A stretch of 8,585 bases of DNA from an uncultured Planctomycetota bacterium. Lineage in GTDB: Bacteria; Planctomycetota; Planctomycetia; Pirellulales; Thermoguttaceae. This document shows, one piece after another, positions 7,217-8,585 of this stretch. How positions within the stretch are numbered: position 1 is the stretch's first letter; the number at the start of each line of letters is the position of its first letter. The position numbers and the translations under genes are program-made. The stretch is from assembly GCA_902797455.1 (NCBI GenBank), contig CADBTE010000357.1:1-8585 (forward strand), written 5' to 3'. The notes beneath the pieces were generated by a model. That model was given only the letters and a program-made list of their open reading frames with translations. It was not told where the DNA came from and did not search any database.

Positions 7217-8239
7217 TCATTTATCCGCCGGCGGCTGAAGCTGATAGGTCTGCTCGGGATCAAAGCCGAACGCCGCGACATTCGGCTTGCCGCGCCAAAA
7301 CGACGACTGCGGGATCCCCAAGACCCAGGCAACCGTCGGAGCTAAGTCGAACCCCATCACCAAATCCTCGATCTGCCCCGGCTTGACGCCGCAGCCGTAG
7401 AAGATACGAGGGGTGAGAATATCTTCGTAGACCCGGTCGCCGTGGTAGTGAACCTTTTTGGAGAAGTTCACCCCGCCGTGGTCGGCCATCGTGATCAAGA
7501 CGGTATCTTTGAAACGGTCATTGCTCTGGAGATACTCGATGATCTTCCCGAGATAGCAGTCCATCTGGTACGAGACCTCTTGATACTCAGGCGACCCCCA
7601 GCCGTGGACATGTCCCGTTTCGTCCGGTTCGCCGAAAACGATGCAGGCCAGGGTCGGATTTTCCTTGAGCCCCTCCATAAAGAAGTTAAACGCCTCCTCG
7701 TTGTTGGAGGTCTCGAACAGATCGTCGACGTCGCTCGTCTCGATGTAGTTGGTGATGCCGATCCAGCCGCCGACAAACATCGTCCGGACGTCGGGCCGAT
7801 AGCGTTTGAGCTGGCGGTACATGCAGGGGAACTTTCCCTTGTCGCTGAGGCAGTCCGGCGCGGGGGATTCCGGCTCGATCAGGAGGGAACCGTTAATATT
7901 GAGATTCTCGCGGTAGCCGTGAACGTTCGGGCTGGCCCCCATAAAGTTGGAGGACCAGTTCGGGATCGAATCGCTCGGGAGGACGCTCATGCAGTTCTCG
8001 GTCCAAGCCCCCTCATCTCGAAGACGCTTGAGCACCGGCACTTTATCCCAATCCATATATTTCGACCCCATTCCGTCGAACCCGACTAAGATCACGTGGG
8101 CGGCGCCGATCGGCGAGGGACCGGCCTCGGTCGGTTCGGCGGCGAAAGCGGCCGAGGCGCTGGCAAGCAAGGCCAGGGCCAAGGTCAGAGAACCGGCAAA
8201 ACCACGGCAGCCGGGCGAGTATTGACAGTCACAGTTCAT
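7217..8239 (-). CDS. secreted type I phosphodiesterase / nucleotide pyrophosphatase-like protein (alkaline phosphatase superfamily)
   Basis: A 340-residue protein with an N-terminal export signal: a hydrophobic stretch at about 17-33 ending ASAAFA before AEPTE, so cleavage near residue 33 is likely. It should act in the periplasm or outside. The mature part fits the nucleotide pyrophosphatase/phosphodiesterase branch: VGFDGMG with D55 (metal), SDSIPNW with S91 where family members carry the Thr or Ser nucleophile, GASPNVHGY, GEPDETGHVHG with D206 and H210, TMADHGG with D253 and H254, and VHYHGD with H266. The two-metal active site therefore looks complete. The substrate is unknown. The n-region is odd: Cys at 3, 5 and 11, with Arg12 the only positive residue. 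An in-frame TAA four codons before ATG 8239 excludes a longer form; AAGGGG lies 12 nt upstream, a little far. It is encoded just before the arn genes, suggesting but not proving a cell-envelope role. Confidence 0.88.
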   Translation of the reverse strand: MNCDCQYSPGCRGFAGSLTLALALLASASAAFAAEPTEAGPSPIGAAHVILVGFDGMGSKYMDWDKVPVLKRLRDEGAWTENCMSVLPSDSIPNWSSNFMGASPNVHGYRENLNINGSLLIEPESPAPDCLSDKGKFPCMYRQLKRYRPDVRTMFVGGWIGITNYIETSDVDDLFETSNNEEAFNFFMEGLKENPTLACIVFGEPDETGHVHGWGSPEYQEVSYQMDCYLGKIIEYLQSNDRFKDTVLITMADHGGVNFSKKVHYHGDRVYEDILTPRIFYGCGVKPGQIEDLVMGFDLAPTVAWVLGIPQSSFWRGKPNVAAFGFDPEQTYQLQPPADK

Positions 8240-8325
8240 TGTTCGGTTTTACCCCTTAATAATCCTTTGTGTTTATCGATCTCTATCACGCCACCGCGAG
8301 GCGAACGACGCGGATGATATGATCA

Positions 8326-8340
8326 TTCACGGCCCGTGAA
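8326..8340. promoter_or_regulatory. perfect 15-bp palindrome, candidate operator
   Basis: TTCACGG and CCGTGAA flank a single central base. It lies 87 nt upstream of the phosphodiesterase start, between the mini-ORF and the gene. Length and symmetry fit a dimeric regulator site. It could also form a small RNA hairpin with a 5-bp stem and 5-nt loop. No regulator is encoded in the window. Confidence 0.35.
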
Positions 8341-8346
8341 CCGGGT

Positions 8347-8370
8347 TTACGTACTGCCAGGCGTATTCAT
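8347..8370 (-). CDS. candidate 7-codon leader peptide MNTPGST
   Basis: On the minus strand AAGGAGG (8379-8385) lies 8 nt before ATG 8370. That is the strongest and best-spaced ribosome binding site among those I examined here, yet the frame reads only seven codons (MNTPGST) before TAA. It lies about 107 nt upstream of the phosphodiesterase start, and a TAGAAT resembling a -10 box sits at 8395-8400, though with no good -35. It may be a leader peptide or translated upstream ORF. The peptide has no run of one amino acid that would suggest classical attenuation. Chance or a decayed gene start cannot be excluded. Confidence 0.3.
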   Translation of the reverse strand: MNTPGST

Positions 8371-8416
8371 GTTTTTGCCCTCCTTAAGGGATTTATTCTA
8401 CACGTCGGCCGGATCA

Positions 8417-8432
8417 AAAGAAAGCTTTCTTT
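8417..8432. repeat. perfect 16-bp palindrome AAAGAAAGCTTTCTTT, flanked by CGGCC/GGCCG
   Basis: All 8 bp of each arm match. Outside it CGGCC (8406-8410) pairs with GGCCG (8433-8437), with six unpaired bases on one side. It may be an operator upstream of the TAGAAT box at 8395-8400, or a hairpin belonging to an upstream transcript. No clear T-run makes it a standard terminator. Confidence 0.35.
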
Positions 8433-8585
8433 GGCCGGAAAATCCTCATGGGTGTGTTTCTATACCTCCCGGGGTACCGAGAAGATCGATCGGGAAAGAA
8501 GAAAAAAGCCGGATGAAACTAAGGATGAAAAGACCGCAGATCGCGCGGGCGCGCCGTCAGGTCTCCCCTGTTTCCTTTTCGGAAA

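Larger units (their letters stand above)
8240..8585. other. non-coding upstream region
   Basis: I see no substantial gene in this stretch of about 346 nt. It holds the mini-ORF (8347-8370), the palindromes at 8326-8340 and 8417-8432, a pyrimidine-rich tract on the minus strand at about 8491-8512, and an 8-bp direct repeat GGATGAAA at 8511-8518 and 8523-8530. A plus-strand frame beginning with ATG 8513 stays open to the window edge (24 codons). That is too short, and lacks a convincing ribosome site, to call as a divergent gene. Confidence 0.6.

Noticed and set aside
8513..8585. A divergent plus-strand gene starting at ATG 8513 and running off the window
   Set aside because: Only 24 codons are visible, no well-placed ribosome site precedes it, and such short open stretches are common in GC-rich DNA.
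1..8585. CRISPR arrays, tRNA or rRNA genes, insertion sequences
   Set aside because: No repeat-spacer pattern, no tRNA-like cloverleaf arms, no transposase and no terminal inverted repeats were seen.

Overview
The window holds one nearly complete pathway for putting 4-amino-4-deoxy-L-arabinose (L-Ara4N) on lipid A, with all genes on the minus strand. This modification lowers the negative charge of the outer membrane and is the classic route to polymyxin and cationic-peptide resistance. It implies a Gram-negative host that makes LPS. The DNA is moderately GC-rich. The proteins align well with the enterobacterial Arn enzymes, but the gene order and several local sequences differ, so the host is probably not an enterobacterium. 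I cannot name the lineage from the sequence.

Layout in transcription order (high to low coordinates): an upstream non-coding region of about 350 nt (8240-8585) with palindromes and a 7-codon open frame behind a strong ribosome binding site; a secreted phosphodiesterase of the alkaline-phosphatase superfamily (8239-7217); a gap of about 150-180 nt with a good sigma70-type promoter and a GC-rich hairpin; then arnC (7034-6027), arnA (5975-3984), arnD (3950-3024), arnT (2985-1231) and arnB (1173-22). Gaps between the five arn genes are only 33-57 nt, so they look like one operon. A small imperfect hairpin follows arnB at the window edge.

How they work together (family knowledge): the ArnA C-terminal domain oxidises and decarboxylates UDP-glucuronate to the 4-keto-pentose. 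ArnB transaminates it to UDP-L-Ara4N. The ArnA N-terminal domain formylates the amine. ArnC moves the formylated sugar to undecaprenyl phosphate, ArnD removes the formyl group, and ArnT transfers L-Ara4N to lipid A on the periplasmic face. The order here is C-A-D-T-B, against B-C-A-D-T-E-F in Escherichia coli. No arnE/arnF flippase, ugd or two-component regulator is visible inside the window.

Most notable: ArnT has Thr where the conserved, catalytically implicated Asp of the first periplasmic loop should be; the arn genes have their own promoter and a leader hairpin; a secreted phosphodiesterase sits directly upstream; and its leader region contains a well-formed mini-ORF and two perfect palindromes. 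The core pathway is well known. The novelty, if any, lies in these variations.
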